The notes under the pieces are model-generated. The model was not told the origin of the DNA. It saw only the letters and a program-made list of their open reading frames with translations, and did no database searches. A stretch of 64,000 bases of DNA from Paracoccaceae bacterium (GTDB taxonomy: Bacteria; Pseudomonadota; Alphaproteobacteria; Rhodobacterales; Rhodobacteraceae), in assembly GCA_030750975.1 (NCBI GenBank), contig JASMHC010000001.1, positions 248,001 through 312,000 of the forward strand. Direction: 5' to 3'. Shown in pieces: positions 21,751 through 31,170 of this stretch. A program made the translations under genes and the position numbers. How positions within the stretch are numbered: position 1 is the first letter of the stretch; each line of letters starts with the position of its first letter.

Positions 21751-22757
21751 AGGGCTTTCCCCTTGAACAGACCCGTCGGACGGAAAAGCAGTACGATCAC
21801 AAGGATCACGAAACTGACGGCGAATTTGTATTCGGTCGCCAAAAGCTGCACCAGCCCGCTGGGATCAAGCGCATCGGGCATCAGGTAGGTCAGCACTTTT
21901 TTCCACGCATAGGTGATGGTCACTTCGGAAAAGGCGATGACAAAACCGCCTGCGATGGCCCCGATAGGGCTGCCCAGGCCTCCGACGATGGCCGAGGCAA
22001 AGATCGGCAACAATAGCTGGAAATAGGTGAAGGGCTTGAAGCTTTTATCAAGACCATAAAGCGTGCCCGCCACGGTCGCCAGCGCCGCAACGATCAGCCA
22101 TGTGATCAGCACCACACGCTCGGGGTTGATACCGGACAGCAGGGCCAGATCCTCGTTATCAGAAAACGCCCGCATGGATTTTCCGGTTCGGGTTTTGTTG
22201 AGGAACCAGAACAGCAAAGCCACGACGATCACGGCGGTGATCACGGTGATCCCTTGCGAAGACTTGATGGCCAGCCCTTCTTTCAACCCGGTCATTTCCT
22301 TGAAATCCCGCGCTTTGATCAGAAAACGGGCGCCGTCGGCAAAACGTTGATCACCGGGACCGATGATGAAACGAACCAGACCGTTCAAAATGAACATCAC
22401 TCCAAGCGAGACGATCAGGTAGATCACCGGAACGGATTTTTGCCGTCGATAGAACCGGTAGACCACCCGGTCTGTTCCGACCAGCAACAGGGCAGTGAAG
22501 AGTATCCCGAACGGCAGGGCAAGCAGCGCCGTCGGCAGCGGTGCGATGCTGATGCCCATGCTTTGGAACCACCATGTGAACAGGATCACCACCATCGTGC
22601 CAAAGGCCATGGTGTCGCCATGTGCGAAGTTTGAAAAGCGCAAGATGCCGTAGATCAGTGTCACCCCCAAGGCGCCGATGGCCAGCTGGCTGCCATAGGC
22701 GACGGCCGGAATGATCACGAAATTGGAGAGCGCAACGATTGCGTTGAGAAAATCCAT
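21747..22757 (-). CDS. livH: Branched-chain amino-acid ABC transporter permease LivH
   Basis: A 336-aa integral membrane permease that pairs with LivM. Hydrophobic segments occur throughout. The family stretch GVTLIYGILRFSNFAHGD near residues 30-47 and the cytoplasmic loop TRTGKSMRAFSDNEDLALLSGI, which contacts the ATPases, are present, as is the late GGLGSPIGAIAGG segment. It is 2 bp after livF and overlaps livM by 4 bp, so stoichiometric expression is likely. Confidence 0.93.
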   Translation of the reverse strand: MDFLNAIVALSNFVIIPAVAYGSQLAIGALGVTLIYGILRFSNFAHGDTMAFGTMVVILFTWWFQSMGISIAPLPTALLALPFGILFTALLLVGTDRVVYRFYRRQKSVPVIYLIVSLGVMFILNGLVRFIIGPGDQRFADGARFLIKARDFKEMTGLKEGLAIKSSQGITVITAVIVVALLFWFLNKTRTGKSMRAFSDNEDLALLSGINPERVVLITWLIVAALATVAGTLYGLDKSFKPFTYFQLLLPIFASAIVGGLGSPIGAIAGGFVIAFSEVTITYAWKKVLTYLMPDALDPSGLVQLLATEYKFAVSFVILVIVLLFRPTGLFKGKAL

Positions 22758-22759
22758 TA

Positions 22760-23473
22760 TCAGCCCCCCAAAAAGGATTTGCGGACTTCGGGATCGGCCA
22801 AAAGCTCTTTCCCGGTGCCGGTATAGGCGTTGCGCCCCTGAACGAGGACATAACCTTTGTCCGCGATTTCAAGGGCTTGTCGTGCGTTTTGTTCAACCAT
22901 CAGGATTGAGATGCCCGTGCGGGCAACTTCGATAATACGGTCAAACAATTCGTCCATAACGATGGGTGAAACACCGGCGGTCGGCTCGTCCAGCATCAGA
23001 ACCGATGGCTGGGTCATCAACGCACGTCCCACGGCAACCTGCTGACGCTGCCCCCCTGAAAGTTCACCGGCATGCTGGTCGCGCTTTTCCTTCAGGATCG
23101 GGAAAAGGTCATAGACCTGCTCCATCGTGTCGGCAAAATCATCGCGGCGGATGAAGGCACCCATTTCGAGGTTTTCTTCGACCGTCATCGAGGTGAAAAT
23201 ATTGTGGGTCTGGGGCACGAAACCCATGCCTTGCAACACGCGATCTTGCGGGCTGAGTTTGGTGATGTCTTGCCCGTTCAGACGAACTGCGCCGCTGCGC
23301 ACATCAAGCATCCCGAAGACCGCCTTCATCGCGGTCGATTTGCCAGCTCCGTTCGGACCGACGATCACGGCGATTTCACCTTTGTCGACGGCGACGGTGC
23401 ATTCGTGCAAAATGTCGGGGCCTTTGCCATACCCACCGGTCATGGTGTCCCCGATAAGGAAGGGTTCTGCCAT
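22760..23473 (-). CDS. livF: Branched-chain amino-acid ABC transporter ATP-binding protein LivF
   Basis: A 237-aa ABC ATPase of the LivF group. Walker A is GPNGAGKST, the Q-loop lies in GFVPQTHNIF, the signature is LSGGQRQQV and Walker B is SVLMLDEPTAG. The shorter length and the AGVSP segment after Walker B separate LivF from LivG. Its ATG shares a base with the livG stop (TAATG). Confidence 0.94.
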   Translation of the reverse strand: MAEPFLIGDTMTGGYGKGPDILHECTVAVDKGEIAVIVGPNGAGKSTAMKAVFGMLDVRSGAVRLNGQDITKLSPQDRVLQGMGFVPQTHNIFTSMTVEENLEMGAFIRRDDFADTMEQVYDLFPILKEKRDQHAGELSGGQRQQVAVGRALMTQPSVLMLDEPTAGVSPIVMDELFDRIIEVARTGISILMVEQNARQALEIADKGYVLVQGRNAYTGTGKELLADPEVRKSFLGG

Positions 23474-24255
23474 TATGCCTCTTCCTTCTGTTTGTTCTTC
23501 AATCCGGTGCCAAGATAAGCCTCAATCACCTGCTCATTGGCCTTGATCTCGTCCAATGTGCCCTCGGCCAGAACCTTGCCTTCGGCCATGCAGATCACCG
23601 GATCGCAAAGGCGGCCGATAAAATCCATGTCGTGTTCGATCACAACAAAAGTATAGCCGCGTTCCTTGTTCAGGCGGATGATTGCGTCGCCGATTGTGTT
23701 CAGCAAGGTGCGGTTCACGCCTGCGCCAACTTCGTCAAGGAAAACGATTTTGGCATCGACCATCATCGTTCGGCCAAGCTCAAGCAGCTTTTTCTGCCCG
23801 CCCGAGACCTGACCGGCCTTGTGATCGGCAAGATGTTCGATCGTCAGAAACTCAAGAACTTCGTCCGCCTTGGCCCGAAGGGCGCGTTCTTCATCGGCGA
23901 TGCGCTTACGGCCAAACCAGGTGTTCCAAAGCGTTTCACCCGATTGCCCTGCCGGGACCATCATCAGGTTCTCGCGACAGCTCATCGAGCCGAACTCATG
24001 CGCGATCTGGAAAGTGCGTAAAACACCCTTGTGAAACAACTCGTGCGGCGGCAGGCCGGTGATATCTTCACCAGCCATCGAGACGCGCCCTGAAGTTGGC
24101 GGAAGTACGCCCGCGATCACATTGAAAAGAGTGGTTTTTCCGGCGCCATTCGGACCGATCAATCCGGTGATCGAACCGTCGGCAATTTCCAGCGTCGCCC
24201 CATCGACGGCATGAAAGCCACCAAAGTGCTTGTGCAGGTTCTCGACCTTGATCAA
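23473..24255 (-). CDS. livG: Branched-chain amino-acid ABC transporter ATP-binding protein LivG
   Basis: A 260-aa ABC ATPase of the LivG group: Walker A GPNGAGKTT, signature VSGGQKKLLELG, Walker B AKIVFLDEVGAGVN, and the C-terminal family tail around EGTLDEIKANEQVIEAYLG. The start appears to be a TTG at 24255, since GGAGGGG lies 5 bases before it and the conserved MIKVENLHKHFGG start follows at once. In Walker B the usual Pro after DE is replaced by Val (DEVGAG), a small deviation seen in some LivG proteins. It follows the binding-protein gene after a 90-bp gap with a hairpin. Confidence 0.93.
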   Translation of the reverse strand: MIKVENLHKHFGGFHAVDGATLEIADGSITGLIGPNGAGKTTLFNVIAGVLPPTSGRVSMAGEDITGLPPHELFHKGVLRTFQIAHEFGSMSCRENLMMVPAGQSGETLWNTWFGRKRIADEERALRAKADEVLEFLTIEHLADHKAGQVSGGQKKLLELGRTMMVDAKIVFLDEVGAGVNRTLLNTIGDAIIRLNKERGYTFVVIEHDMDFIGRLCDPVICMAEGKVLAEGTLDEIKANEQVIEAYLGTGLKNKQKEEA

Positions 24256-24296
24256 GTTTTTCCCCTCCGGACAAAAAATAATTGTCCACTTTACAA

Positions 24297-24325
24297 GAAC
24301 AGCCCGACGCTTGGCCGGGCTGTTC
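24297..24325 (-). other. Intercistronic hairpin between the binding-protein gene and livG
   Basis: GAACAGCCCG (24297-24306) pairs with CGGGCTGTTC (24316-24325), a 10-bp stem with a 9-base loop. On the (-) strand only a weak T-rich tail follows. Such hairpins commonly protect or partly terminate after a highly expressed binding-protein gene, lowering expression of the membrane and ATPase genes. Confidence 0.5.
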
Positions 24326-24345
24326 GGTTTTGATTTTGGATCGGC

Positions 24346-25539
24346 TTAGCGGAACTGGACCGTGGTCAGTTTGCCGCCTTCGATGACGACCTCACGATAG
24401 TTGCCGGCCGCTTCGCCCGGGCCAACCAGTTCAACGCCCGACGCGCCGACATAGTCGATCTCACCGCCAGCGGCGAGGATTTCCAGACCTTTGGCCAGTT
24501 CACCGGCATTGATCTTTTCGCCCGGCGCGTTGGCAACATTCATGATCTGGCCTTTATAATCCGCCGGATCCGACGAACCTGCCGCCTGCATCGCCAGCAT
24601 GATCAGCGCCGCTGCGTCATAGCTTTCCGGTGCGAAAGGCGAGGTGGCCGCGAATGCGCCATCAACCAAAGCCGTGAAGTTTTCGGCCAGTTCAACCGAT
24701 GGGCTGGGGTGCTGACCTGTCGAACCGTCAATGTCCGAACCGAAATTGGCTTCCAGCATCTCGCCGATCATACCATCGGGGAAGTGGAATGTGTCGAACG
24801 CACCGGTATCAAGCGCCGCCTGAACGATGCCCGAGCCACCCTGGTCAACATAACCAGCGACAACAAGACGATCACCACCTGCTGACGCCAGCGATGCAAC
24901 CTCGGCCGAATAGTCGGCTTTGCCGTCGTCATGGGGCGCGCTGATGGTAACAGTGCCACCGGCGGCTTCGTAAGCTGCCTGGAATGCGTCGGCCAGACCT
25001 TTGCCGTAGTCATTGTTGGTATAGGTTACGGCAACTTCCGAAATGCCCTGATCCATAAGGACTTCGGTCATTACAACACCCTGACGCGCGTCAGACGGGG
25101 CGGTGCGGAAGAACAGGCCGTTGTCTTCGTTGTTCATGTGGCTCAGACCGGGCGAGGTAGCCGAAGGCGATACCATCACCATGCCGTTCGGAACCGCAAC
25201 ATTTGCAAGCGCCGCACCGGTCACACCCGAGCAATCGCCGCCAACAATACCGCTAACGCCGTCGGCTGTGATCAGACGCTCGGCTGCTGCGGTTGCCGCA
25301 CCGGCATCAATACAGGTGGTGTCACCACGCACCGCCGAAACATGGGTTCCGCCCAGAAACGCGCCCGAGCCATCAACTTCGCTGATTGCGAACTCGGCCG
25401 CCGGACCCATTTCCGCCACGAGCGATTCAATCGGACCGGTAAAGCCCAGGAACACGCCGATCTTGACTTCTTCGCCGTCGGCAAAGGCCGAACCAGCCAT
25501 AAGTGCAGTTGCCGCAGTCGCGGTTAATAGTTTTTTCAT
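24346..25539 (-). CDS. Branched-chain amino-acid-type ABC transporter substrate-binding protein
   Basis: A 397-aa periplasmic binding protein of the Leu/Ile/Val (peripla_BP_6) class. The signal peptide ends SAFADGE near residue 21. The mature part starts KIGVFLGFTGPIESL, the usual opening strand, and a disulfide-type cysteine pair (TTCIDAG and GGDCSG) is present. The actual ligand may be an amino acid, amide or another small molecule; this class is broad. It is the first gene of the operon with livG, livF, livH and livM, and a GlxA-family regulator lies 138 bp upstream on the same strand. Confidence 0.92.
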   Translation of the reverse strand: MKKLLTATAATALMAGSAFADGEEVKIGVFLGFTGPIESLVAEMGPAAEFAISEVDGSGAFLGGTHVSAVRGDTTCIDAGAATAAAERLITADGVSGIVGGDCSGVTGAALANVAVPNGMVMVSPSATSPGLSHMNNEDNGLFFRTAPSDARQGVVMTEVLMDQGISEVAVTYTNNDYGKGLADAFQAAYEAAGGTVTISAPHDDGKADYSAEVASLASAGGDRLVVAGYVDQGGSGIVQAALDTGAFDTFHFPDGMIGEMLEANFGSDIDGSTGQHPSPSVELAENFTALVDGAFAATSPFAPESYDAAALIMLAMQAAGSSDPADYKGQIMNVANAPGEKINAGELAKGLEILAAGGEIDYVGASGVELVGPGEAAGNYREVVIEGGKLTTVQFR

Positions 25540-25677
25540 GATTTTCTCCCATTGGAACTTTTAGTTCTGGGCGTAGACTAGGGTGGAAATCCACGAAAGA
25601 AAATAGGCAAAACGCCCAATAATCTCTCATTCTGCAAGGGATTAGTCCAAATTTACCCCTTGAATCTGGCGTTTACG

Positions 25678-26778
25678 CTAGGTCGTCTTTCGCGCATGCG
25701 CCCCGCGCTCGCGATATGGCGTCGTGTCGTAATGCGCCCGATAGCATTTTGAGAAATGCGACGGCGAAGCAAATCCGCAGGCCAGCGCCACGTTAATCAC
25801 ACTCATATCCGTCTGCATCAAAAGGTTGCGGGCCTTTTGCAGGCGGATCTCCATGTAATAGCGTTTGGGCGACCGGTTCAGGTAACGCCGGAACAACCGT
25901 TCAAGCTGACGTGTCGACATGCCGACATCCTTGGCCAAAAGCGACGGGCTGATCGGTTCTTCGATGTTATTTTCCATCATATAGATGACTTTGCTCAGCT
26001 TTGGATGGCGCACGCCTATGCGGGTCGGGATTGACAAGCGTTGGGTGTCCTGATCCGTCCTGATCGAGGAATATATCTGCTGGTCGGCCACCGCATTGGC
26101 CAGTTCTTCGCCGTGATCATTGGCGATCAATTGCAAAAACAGGTCAATCGACGACGTGCCGCCCGCTGTCGTCATCCGGTTGCCGTCAATAACAAAGACC
26201 GATTTGGTCAGTTCAACCTCGTCAAACTCTTCGGCGAAACTGTCCTGATTTTCCCAATGAATCGTGGCCTTTTTGCCGTCCAGCAAGCCGGCTTTGGCTA
26301 ACGTATAGGTGGCCGTACAAAGCCCCCCCAGCTTAATTCCTTTGCGGCTTTCACGGCGCAGCCAATTAAGAACCTTTTTGGTCGTCGCCGCCTGAATTTC
26401 GACCCCACCGCATACGATCAAAACGTCATCGCGCGACAATTCGCTCAGGTCGTCATCAAGTTTGAAGGTGGTTCCGGCCGAGCATTCCACCAGATCACCG
26501 CCTTCACTTAAAAGCGTCCATGAATAAATGTCCTTGCCCGCCATTCGGTTCGCGATTCTGAGACACTCAAGCGCCGAAGCAAAGCTTAGCAGCGTAAAAT
26601 TAGGCAGCAGCAAAAAGACGAATCTTTTTGCTTTTGCTGGGACATTGGCCAATTCGACCGTTTGACGCGCTGCTTCCATATTCCAACCGTTCAGTATTTT
26701 TTGTCGTTTTAGGCGTGTTTTTTTGCCGTTTTTCGCATGCGAATTGGCACGTTGGCCCTGTTCGATTATTGCCGTCAA
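25678..26778 (-). CDS. GlxA-family transcriptional regulator (DJ-1/PfpI-like domain plus AraC HTH)
   Basis: A 366-aa regulator. The N-terminal half (from about residue 50, RFVFLLLPNFTLLSFASALE) is a class I amidotransferase-like sensor domain, and the nucleophile-elbow equivalent GGLCTATYTLA keeps a Cys. The C-terminal half is an AraC-type double helix-turn-helix (MSTRQLERLFRRYL and VALACGFASPSHFSKCYR). Relatives such as GbdR and CdhR respond to glycine betaine or carnitine, but the ligand is unknown here. An internal Met34 (ATG at 26679) is a plausible shorter start, since neither start has a strong ribosome-binding site. It may control the liv-type operon downstream. Confidence 0.87.
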   Translation of the reverse strand: MTAIIEQGQRANSHAKNGKKTRLKRQKILNGWNMEAARQTVELANVPAKAKRFVFLLLPNFTLLSFASALECLRIANRMAGKDIYSWTLLSEGGDLVECSAGTTFKLDDDLSELSRDDVLIVCGGVEIQAATTKKVLNWLRRESRKGIKLGGLCTATYTLAKAGLLDGKKATIHWENQDSFAEEFDEVELTKSVFVIDGNRMTTAGGTSSIDLFLQLIANDHGEELANAVADQQIYSSIRTDQDTQRLSIPTRIGVRHPKLSKVIYMMENNIEEPISPSLLAKDVGMSTRQLERLFRRYLNRSPKRYYMEIRLQKARNLLMQTDMSVINVALACGFASPSHFSKCYRAHYDTTPYRERGAHARKTT

Positions 26779-26864
26779 GTCAAGAATGTCGCAAAAGAAC
26801 CGTGGCCGAAAGGTATGATTTCGTTTAATGGCGATCCGGTATCGCTAACATTTGGAGTGAAGAA

Positions 26865-28238
26865 ATGAGCAACTGGCAGAAATCGGACTGGCGAAACAAG
26901 CCGCGGGTTCAGATGCCTGAGTATACGGACGCGGCATCGCTGAACGGTGTGGAAACTCAGCTGTCAAAATATCCGCCGCTCGTTTTTGCAGGCGAAGCGA
27001 CCCGCCTGAAAGCAGAGCTTGCCCGCGCCTCGCGCGGCGAAGCCTTCCTGTTGCAGGGCGGTGACTGTGCCGAAAGCTTTGCCGAATTTTCTGCGGATGC
27101 GATTCGCGACACGTTCAAAGTCATGCTGCAAATGGCCATGGTACTGACCTATGGTGCCAAGGTGCCAGTGGTCAAAGTCGGCCGAATGGCCGGTCAATTC
27201 GCCAAACCCCGCTCGGCCCCGACCGAGGTGCAGGACGGGCTTGAGTTGCCAAGCTATCGCGGTGACATCATCAACGAGTTGGAATTCACTCCCGAAGCCC
27301 GCATTCCGAACCCGAACAAGATGTTGCAGGCCTATACGCAGGCCGCTGCAACGCTGAACCTTTTGCGCGCGTTTTCTACCGGTGGTTATGCCGATGTACA
27401 CGAGGTTCACGGATGGACGCTGGGCTTTACGGAAAACGAAAAAGCCGAACGCTATCGCGATCTGGCCAACCGCATCAGTGATACGCTTGATTTCATGCGG
27501 GCCGCCGGTGTCGATAGTGATCGGGCGCATACGCTGCAAACCGTGGATTTCTATACCAGCCACGAAGCACTGCTGCTGGAATATGAAGAGGCGCTGTGCC
27601 GCCGCGATTCAATCAGCGGGAAATGGCTGGCAGGTTCCGGACATATGATCTGGATCGGCGACCGCACACGCCAACCCGACGGCGCGCATGTCGAGTTTTG
27701 CCGTGGTGTGATGAACCCGATCGGTTTGAAATGTGGCCCGACGACAACCGCTGACGATCTGAAGGTTCTCATGCAAAAGCTGAACCCCGAGAACGAGGCC
27801 GGCCGCCTGACCCTGATTGCGCGTTTCGGTGCCGGAAGCGTCGGCGATCACCTGCCACGTTTGATCAAGGCTGTGCAGGAAGAAGGGGCCAACGTGGTTT
27901 GGTCCTGCGACGCCATGCACGGCAATACGATCAAATCGTCAACCGGCTATAAAACCCGTCCGTTTGAAAGCGTCCTTCGCGAAGTGCGCGAGTTTTTTGC
28001 CATTCACAAGGCCGAAGGCACAATCCCGGGCGGCGTCCATTTTGAGATGACCGGCCAGAACGTCACGGAATGCACAGGCGGCGTACACGCCCTGTCGGAC
28101 GAAGATCTGTCAGACCGCTATCACACCGCCTGCGACCCGCGCCTGAATGCGTCGCAATCCTTGGAGCTGGCCTTCCTTGTGGCCGAAGAGCTTTCCAATC
28201 GCCACCAGCCTGCACCGGATGCGGCAAAGGCGGGCTAA
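26865..28238 (+). CDS. Class II 3-deoxy-7-phosphoheptulonate (DAHP) synthase
   Basis: A 457-aa plant-type (class II) DAHP synthase, the first committed step of the shikimate pathway, condensing PEP with erythrose 4-phosphate. Characteristic segments: [14 protein letters not shown] start, [12 protein letters not shown] (with the metal-binding Cys), [23 protein letters not shown] and the [12 protein letters not shown] stretch near the end. GGAG at 26854 precedes the ATG. Length is normal. It stands alone, converging with the PAS_5 gene 3 bp beyond its stop. Confidence 0.95.
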   Translation: MSNWQKSDWRNKPRVQMPEYTDAASLNGVETQLSKYPPLVFAGEATRLKAELARASRGEAFLLQGGDCAESFAEFSADAIRDTFKVMLQMAMVLTYGAKVPVVKVGRMAGQFAKPRSAPTEVQDGLELPSYRGDIINELEFTPEARIPNPNKMLQAYTQAAATLNLLRAFSTGGYADVHEVHGWTLGFTENEKAERYRDLANRISDTLDFMRAAGVDSDRAHTLQTVDFYTSHEALLLEYEEALCRRDSISGKWLAGSGHMIWIGDRTRQPDGAHVEFCRGVMNPIGLKCGPTTTADDLKVLMQKLNPENEAGRLTLIARFGAGSVGDHLPRLIKAVQEEGANVVWSCDAMHGNTIKSSTGYKTRPFESVLREVREFFAIHKAEGTIPGGVHFEMTGQNVTECTGGVHALSDEDLSDRYHTACDPRLNASQSLELAFLVAEELSNRHQPAPDAAKAG

Positions 28239-28241
28239 GCA

Positions 28242-28922
28242 TCAGGCCTTGTCGCCGTGAATAACACGCAATCTCGGGCGTCCTGTGTAAGCAGGGCGCC
28301 CGGTCTTTTTAGGCGAAAAGCCGGGCTGATCCGGTTCATACGCCGCCAGAGGTTTTGGCTCTGGTTGCGAATAGGGCCGGTCCAGAATCAGCCGGGTTTG
28401 TTTCAGCCGCATGTCTGAAAACTGCCTCGGAACGCGCCCCAACCGCCCTTCGAAATACAATGCGCCAAGTGCCTGGCTCGTGCCTCCGGCCGCGTCTTTT
28501 AGGGGCATTAGAACCATTTGGGCCGATATGCTCGGCCGGCCAATTCCGGCTTTGGATGCCAGATCACCGCGCAAAATGGCGGGCTTTTGGAAAACATTGT
28601 CCACAGCGCAGGCGATATCGCGTTGACAGGACGAGGCAAAAAGAACCGTTAACGGCACACGTTCAGCCGACATTCCAAGAAGGTCATGGAAAACCTGCCC
28701 CCCGAAACGAAACCGGCTGACGCCGGGGGCAAGCCGTTCGAGGATCATCATATAGGGCAGGGCGCATTCCAACCCTGTAGGGGCAACATCCGCCTTCGAC
28801 GGAATATCGCCGTTTGAACGCAGGGCTTCCCAATAGGCCTCGACCTCGCGCAAGGGGCGGGGAAGTGGTTTGGAACCGCCCGACAGGGTCATGCGATGGC
28901 CTTTCAAACTGATGAGTTTCAT
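28242..28922 (-). CDS. PAS domain-containing protein (PAS_5 type)
   Basis: A 226-aa protein of the alphaproteobacterial PAS_5 (PF07310) type. The family start LREVEAYWEALR and the segment MMILERLAPGVSRFRFGGQVFHDLLGM are present; no kinase, cyclase or HTH domain follows, so it is a stand-alone PAS protein with a basic Pro-rich tail. I chose the ATG at 28922 (MKLISLKG). A TTG at 28952 would extend it into a CtrA-like box, and an ATG at 28892 with AAAGG before it is also possible. Function in the family is mostly unknown; cell-cycle or CtrA control is suggested by the upstream sites. Confidence 0.75.
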   Translation of the reverse strand: MKLISLKGHRMTLSGGSKPLPRPLREVEAYWEALRSNGDIPSKADVAPTGLECALPYMMILERLAPGVSRFRFGGQVFHDLLGMSAERVPLTVLFASSCQRDIACAVDNVFQKPAILRGDLASKAGIGRPSISAQMVLMPLKDAAGGTSQALGALYFEGRLGRVPRQFSDMRLKQTRLILDRPYSQPEPKPLAAYEPDQPGFSPKKTGRPAYTGRPRLRVIHGDKA

Positions 28923-28944
28923 CTTCACACTAAATTCAGATTTC

Positions 28945-28959
28945 CTAACCAAGGGTTAA
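28945..28959. promoter_or_regulatory. CtrA-box-like site A
   Basis: CTAA, seven bases (CCAAGGG), TTAA: one mismatch from the CtrA consensus TTAA-N7-TTAA. On the (-) strand it reads TTAACC then TTAG. It lies 23 bp upstream of the PAS_5 start at 28922. Confidence 0.45.
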
Positions 28960-28994
28960 TCTGCGCCTGAATGAGCAAAATTGACAGAAAATCC

Positions 28995-29009
28995 GTAACT
29001 TCTGGTTAA
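28995..29009. promoter_or_regulatory. CtrA-box-like site B
   Basis: GTAA, seven bases (CTTCTGG), TTAA: again one mismatch, 50 bp from site A with the same spacing and the perfect TTAA on the same side. The first half-site is identical to that of the box before ctrA. It lies between the PAS_5 gene and yicC. Confidence 0.45.
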
Positions 29010-29091
29010 TCAAATCGCCGCATTCCCTGCTTCACGCTTGATGAACACAAGCGAAAGCGTTTAGCTGCGGGAAATTGCGAACGAGGGTTTG

Positions 29092-29982
29092 ATGGTTCAG
29101 TCAATGACAGGCTTTGCGTCGGGGCAGGGTGGTTTTGAACAGTTTCAGTGGGGCTGGGATATCCGCAGCGTAAATGCCAAGGGGCTGGACATCCGTTTGC
29201 GCGTGCCCGACTGGGTGTCCGGTCTGGAAGCTGATCTGAAAGCTATGATCGGCAAATCCCTGTCGCGCGGGTCCGTTTCGCTGTCATTGCGGCTTTCGCG
29301 CGAAGGGGGTGAACAGGACCTTCAACTGAACGCGGAAAGTCTGAATGCCGCGCTGCGCGCATTCAAGGCAGTGGAAACTGCCGCCACCCAGCAGGGGGTT
29401 CTGCTGACACCGCCAACCCCTGCGGATATACTTGGGATGCGCGGCGTAATGGATCAGAAATCGGACGACGCGGATACCGGCGCTTTGAAAAATGCGATTG
29501 TCGCCAGTTTCGAAGAAGTTCTGAGCGAATTATTGGACATGCGCCAGTCGGAAGGCCAGGCCCTGCACACGGTTCTATCCCAGCAGATTGACTTGATCGA
29601 ACAACTGGTAGCCTCGGCCACCGATGTTCTTGTCGCGCGTCGTGCCGATATGGATGCGGCCTATAGGGCCGCATTGGCCAGAGTTGTGGATAATTCAGAC
29701 AAGCTCGATCAGGATCGGATCGCCCAGGAAATCGCGCTGGTTGCTGTAAAATCCGATGTAACCGAAGAAATCGACCGGTTGAACGCCCATATTGGCGCGG
29801 CGCGTGATCTGCTTATGCAGGGGGTCAAAATCGGCCGGAAGCTGGATTTTCTGAGCCAGGAGTTTAATCGCGAAGCAAATACCCTTTGCTCAAAGTCGCA
29901 GCACAAGTCGCTGACGGCGATAGGGCTTGAGTTGAAAGCCGTAATAGATCAGATGCGCGAGCAGGTTCAAAACGTGGAGTAA
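29092..29982 (+). CDS. YicC/YloC family endoribonuclease
   Basis: A 296-aa protein of the YicC family; E. coli YicC has been described as an endoribonuclease that acts on RNA such as RyhB. The N-terminal SMTGFASG motif, the [11 protein letters not shown] segment (family VN-x-R-x-L-x-x-x-x-R) and the C-terminal [22 protein letters not shown] block are all conserved. The ATG at 29092 directly follows a TTG at 29089; I prefer the ATG. It is 2 bp before gmk, the common yicC-gmk pairing. Confidence 0.92.
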   Translation: MVQSMTGFASGQGGFEQFQWGWDIRSVNAKGLDIRLRVPDWVSGLEADLKAMIGKSLSRGSVSLSLRLSREGGEQDLQLNAESLNAALRAFKAVETAATQQGVLLTPPTPADILGMRGVMDQKSDDADTGALKNAIVASFEEVLSELLDMRQSEGQALHTVLSQQIDLIEQLVASATDVLVARRADMDAAYRAALARVVDNSDKLDQDRIAQEIALVAVKSDVTEEIDRLNAHIGAARDLLMQGVKIGRKLDFLSQEFNREANTLCSKSQHKSLTAIGLELKAVIDQMREQVQNVE

Positions 29983-29984
29983 CC

Positions 29985-30629
29985 ATGACCCAAAACCGCC
30001 GTGGCCTTCTGATTATTCTATCCTCTCCCTCTGGTGCGGGAAAATCGACATTGGCCAAACGCTTGATGGCGTGGGATTCCGACATCCGGTTTTCTGTGTC
30101 TGCCACAACCCGCCCTCCGCGCTCGGGCGAGGAGCATGGGAAGGACTATTTCTTTCTATCGCGCGATGAATTCGAAGCGATGGTCGCCAAAGGCGATATG
30201 CTCGAGCATGCCAAAGTGTTTGGCAACCTTTACGGAAGCCCACGGTTTCCGGTTCAGAATGCAATCGAAAACGGTCGGGATGTGTTGTTTGACATTGACT
30301 GGCAGGGCGGCCAGCAAATCGCCGGTTCTGCCCTGAAGGATTCAGTTGTCAGCATTTTCATTTTGCCCCCATCGATTGCCGTGTTGGAACAGCGCCTGAA
30401 CAGCCGTGGGCAAGACAGCGCCGAAGTGATCGCGGACCGTATGGCAAAATCACGCGACGAGATCAGCCACTATGCGGAATATGACTATGTTCTGATAAAT
30501 GACGATCTTGAAACGACCTGGGAAAATCTTCGGGCGATCCTGACCGCCGAGCGCCTGAACCGCAATCGCCAGCCGCATCTGGTTGAGCATGTTCGCGGGC
30601 TGAATTCAGAATTCGAGGAACGAAAATGA
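29985..30629 (+). CDS. gmk: Guanylate kinase
   Basis: A 214-aa nucleotide kinase making GDP from GMP and ATP. The P-loop is [10 protein letters not shown] near residues 13-22. The GMP-binding segment [20 protein letters not shown] and the lid-region [12 protein letters not shown] are present. Length is normal. It overlaps the carbonic anhydrase-like gene by 4 bp (ATGA). Confidence 0.96.
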   Translation: MTQNRRGLLIILSSPSGAGKSTLAKRLMAWDSDIRFSVSATTRPPRSGEEHGKDYFFLSRDEFEAMVAKGDMLEHAKVFGNLYGSPRFPVQNAIENGRDVLFDIDWQGGQQIAGSALKDSVVSIFILPPSIAVLEQRLNSRGQDSAEVIADRMAKSRDEISHYAEYDYVLINDDLETTWENLRAILTAERLNRNRQPHLVEHVRGLNSEFEERK

Positions 30630-31153
30630 CGCTATACGCATTGGGCGATCTGCGCCCGAGTTTGCCCGAAGGCGGCGATTTCTGGATCGCCCCCGATGCC
30701 AATGTCATCGGCCAGATCATTCTTGAAACGGCCACATCCATCTGGTTCGGCAGCACCTTGCGCGGGGATAACGAGCCGATAACAATCGGCGAGGGCAGCA
30801 ATGTGCAGGAAAATTGCGTCATGCACACGGATGAAGGTTTCCCCTTAACCATCGGAAAAGGTTGTACAATTGGCCACAAGGCCATGCTTCATGGCTGCAC
30901 GATTGGCAATAACAGCCTGATTGGCATGGGGGCCACGGTTCTTAATGGTGCCAAAATCGGCGACAATTGTCTGATCGGCGCGAATGCCCTGATAACAGAA
31001 GGGAAAGAGATTCCCGACAATAGCCTTGTCATGGGGTCGCCGGGGAAGATTATACGCCAACTCGATGACGCGGCCATTGAGGGGTTAAGGCGTTCCGCGA
31101 CGCATTATCAGGAAAGAATGCGTAAATTCCGGTCTGAATTACGGTCGATTTAG
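30626..31153 (+). CDS. Gamma carbonic anhydrase family protein
   Basis: A 175-aa left-handed beta-helix protein of the gamma-CA/YrdA/PaaY type. Hexapeptide repeats fill residues 20-140. Three histidines in the metal-ligand positions are visible ([15 protein letters not shown]). Such proteins bind zinc or iron at trimer interfaces; many lack proven carbonic anhydrase activity, so the reaction is not certain. Coupled to gmk by a 4-bp overlap. Confidence 0.9.
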   Translation: MTLYALGDLRPSLPEGGDFWIAPDANVIGQIILETATSIWFGSTLRGDNEPITIGEGSNVQENCVMHTDEGFPLTIGKGCTIGHKAMLHGCTIGNNSLIGMGATVLNGAKIGDNCLIGANALITEGKEIPDNSLVMGSPGKIIRQLDDAAIEGLRRSATHYQERMRKFRSELRSI

Positions 31154-31170
31154 AAGCTGCCGCCGACGCC

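Noticed and set aside
24269-24287. GGACAA/TTGTCC palindrome before livG
   Set aside because: It is short and AT-rich in the centre and directly next to the ribosome-binding site; without further copies it cannot be told from chance.
25550-25575. GAAC...GTTC inverted repeat near the binding-protein start, considered as a LexA site
   Set aside because: The spacing (GAAC-N5-GTTC) and orientation do not match the direct-repeat LexA operator.
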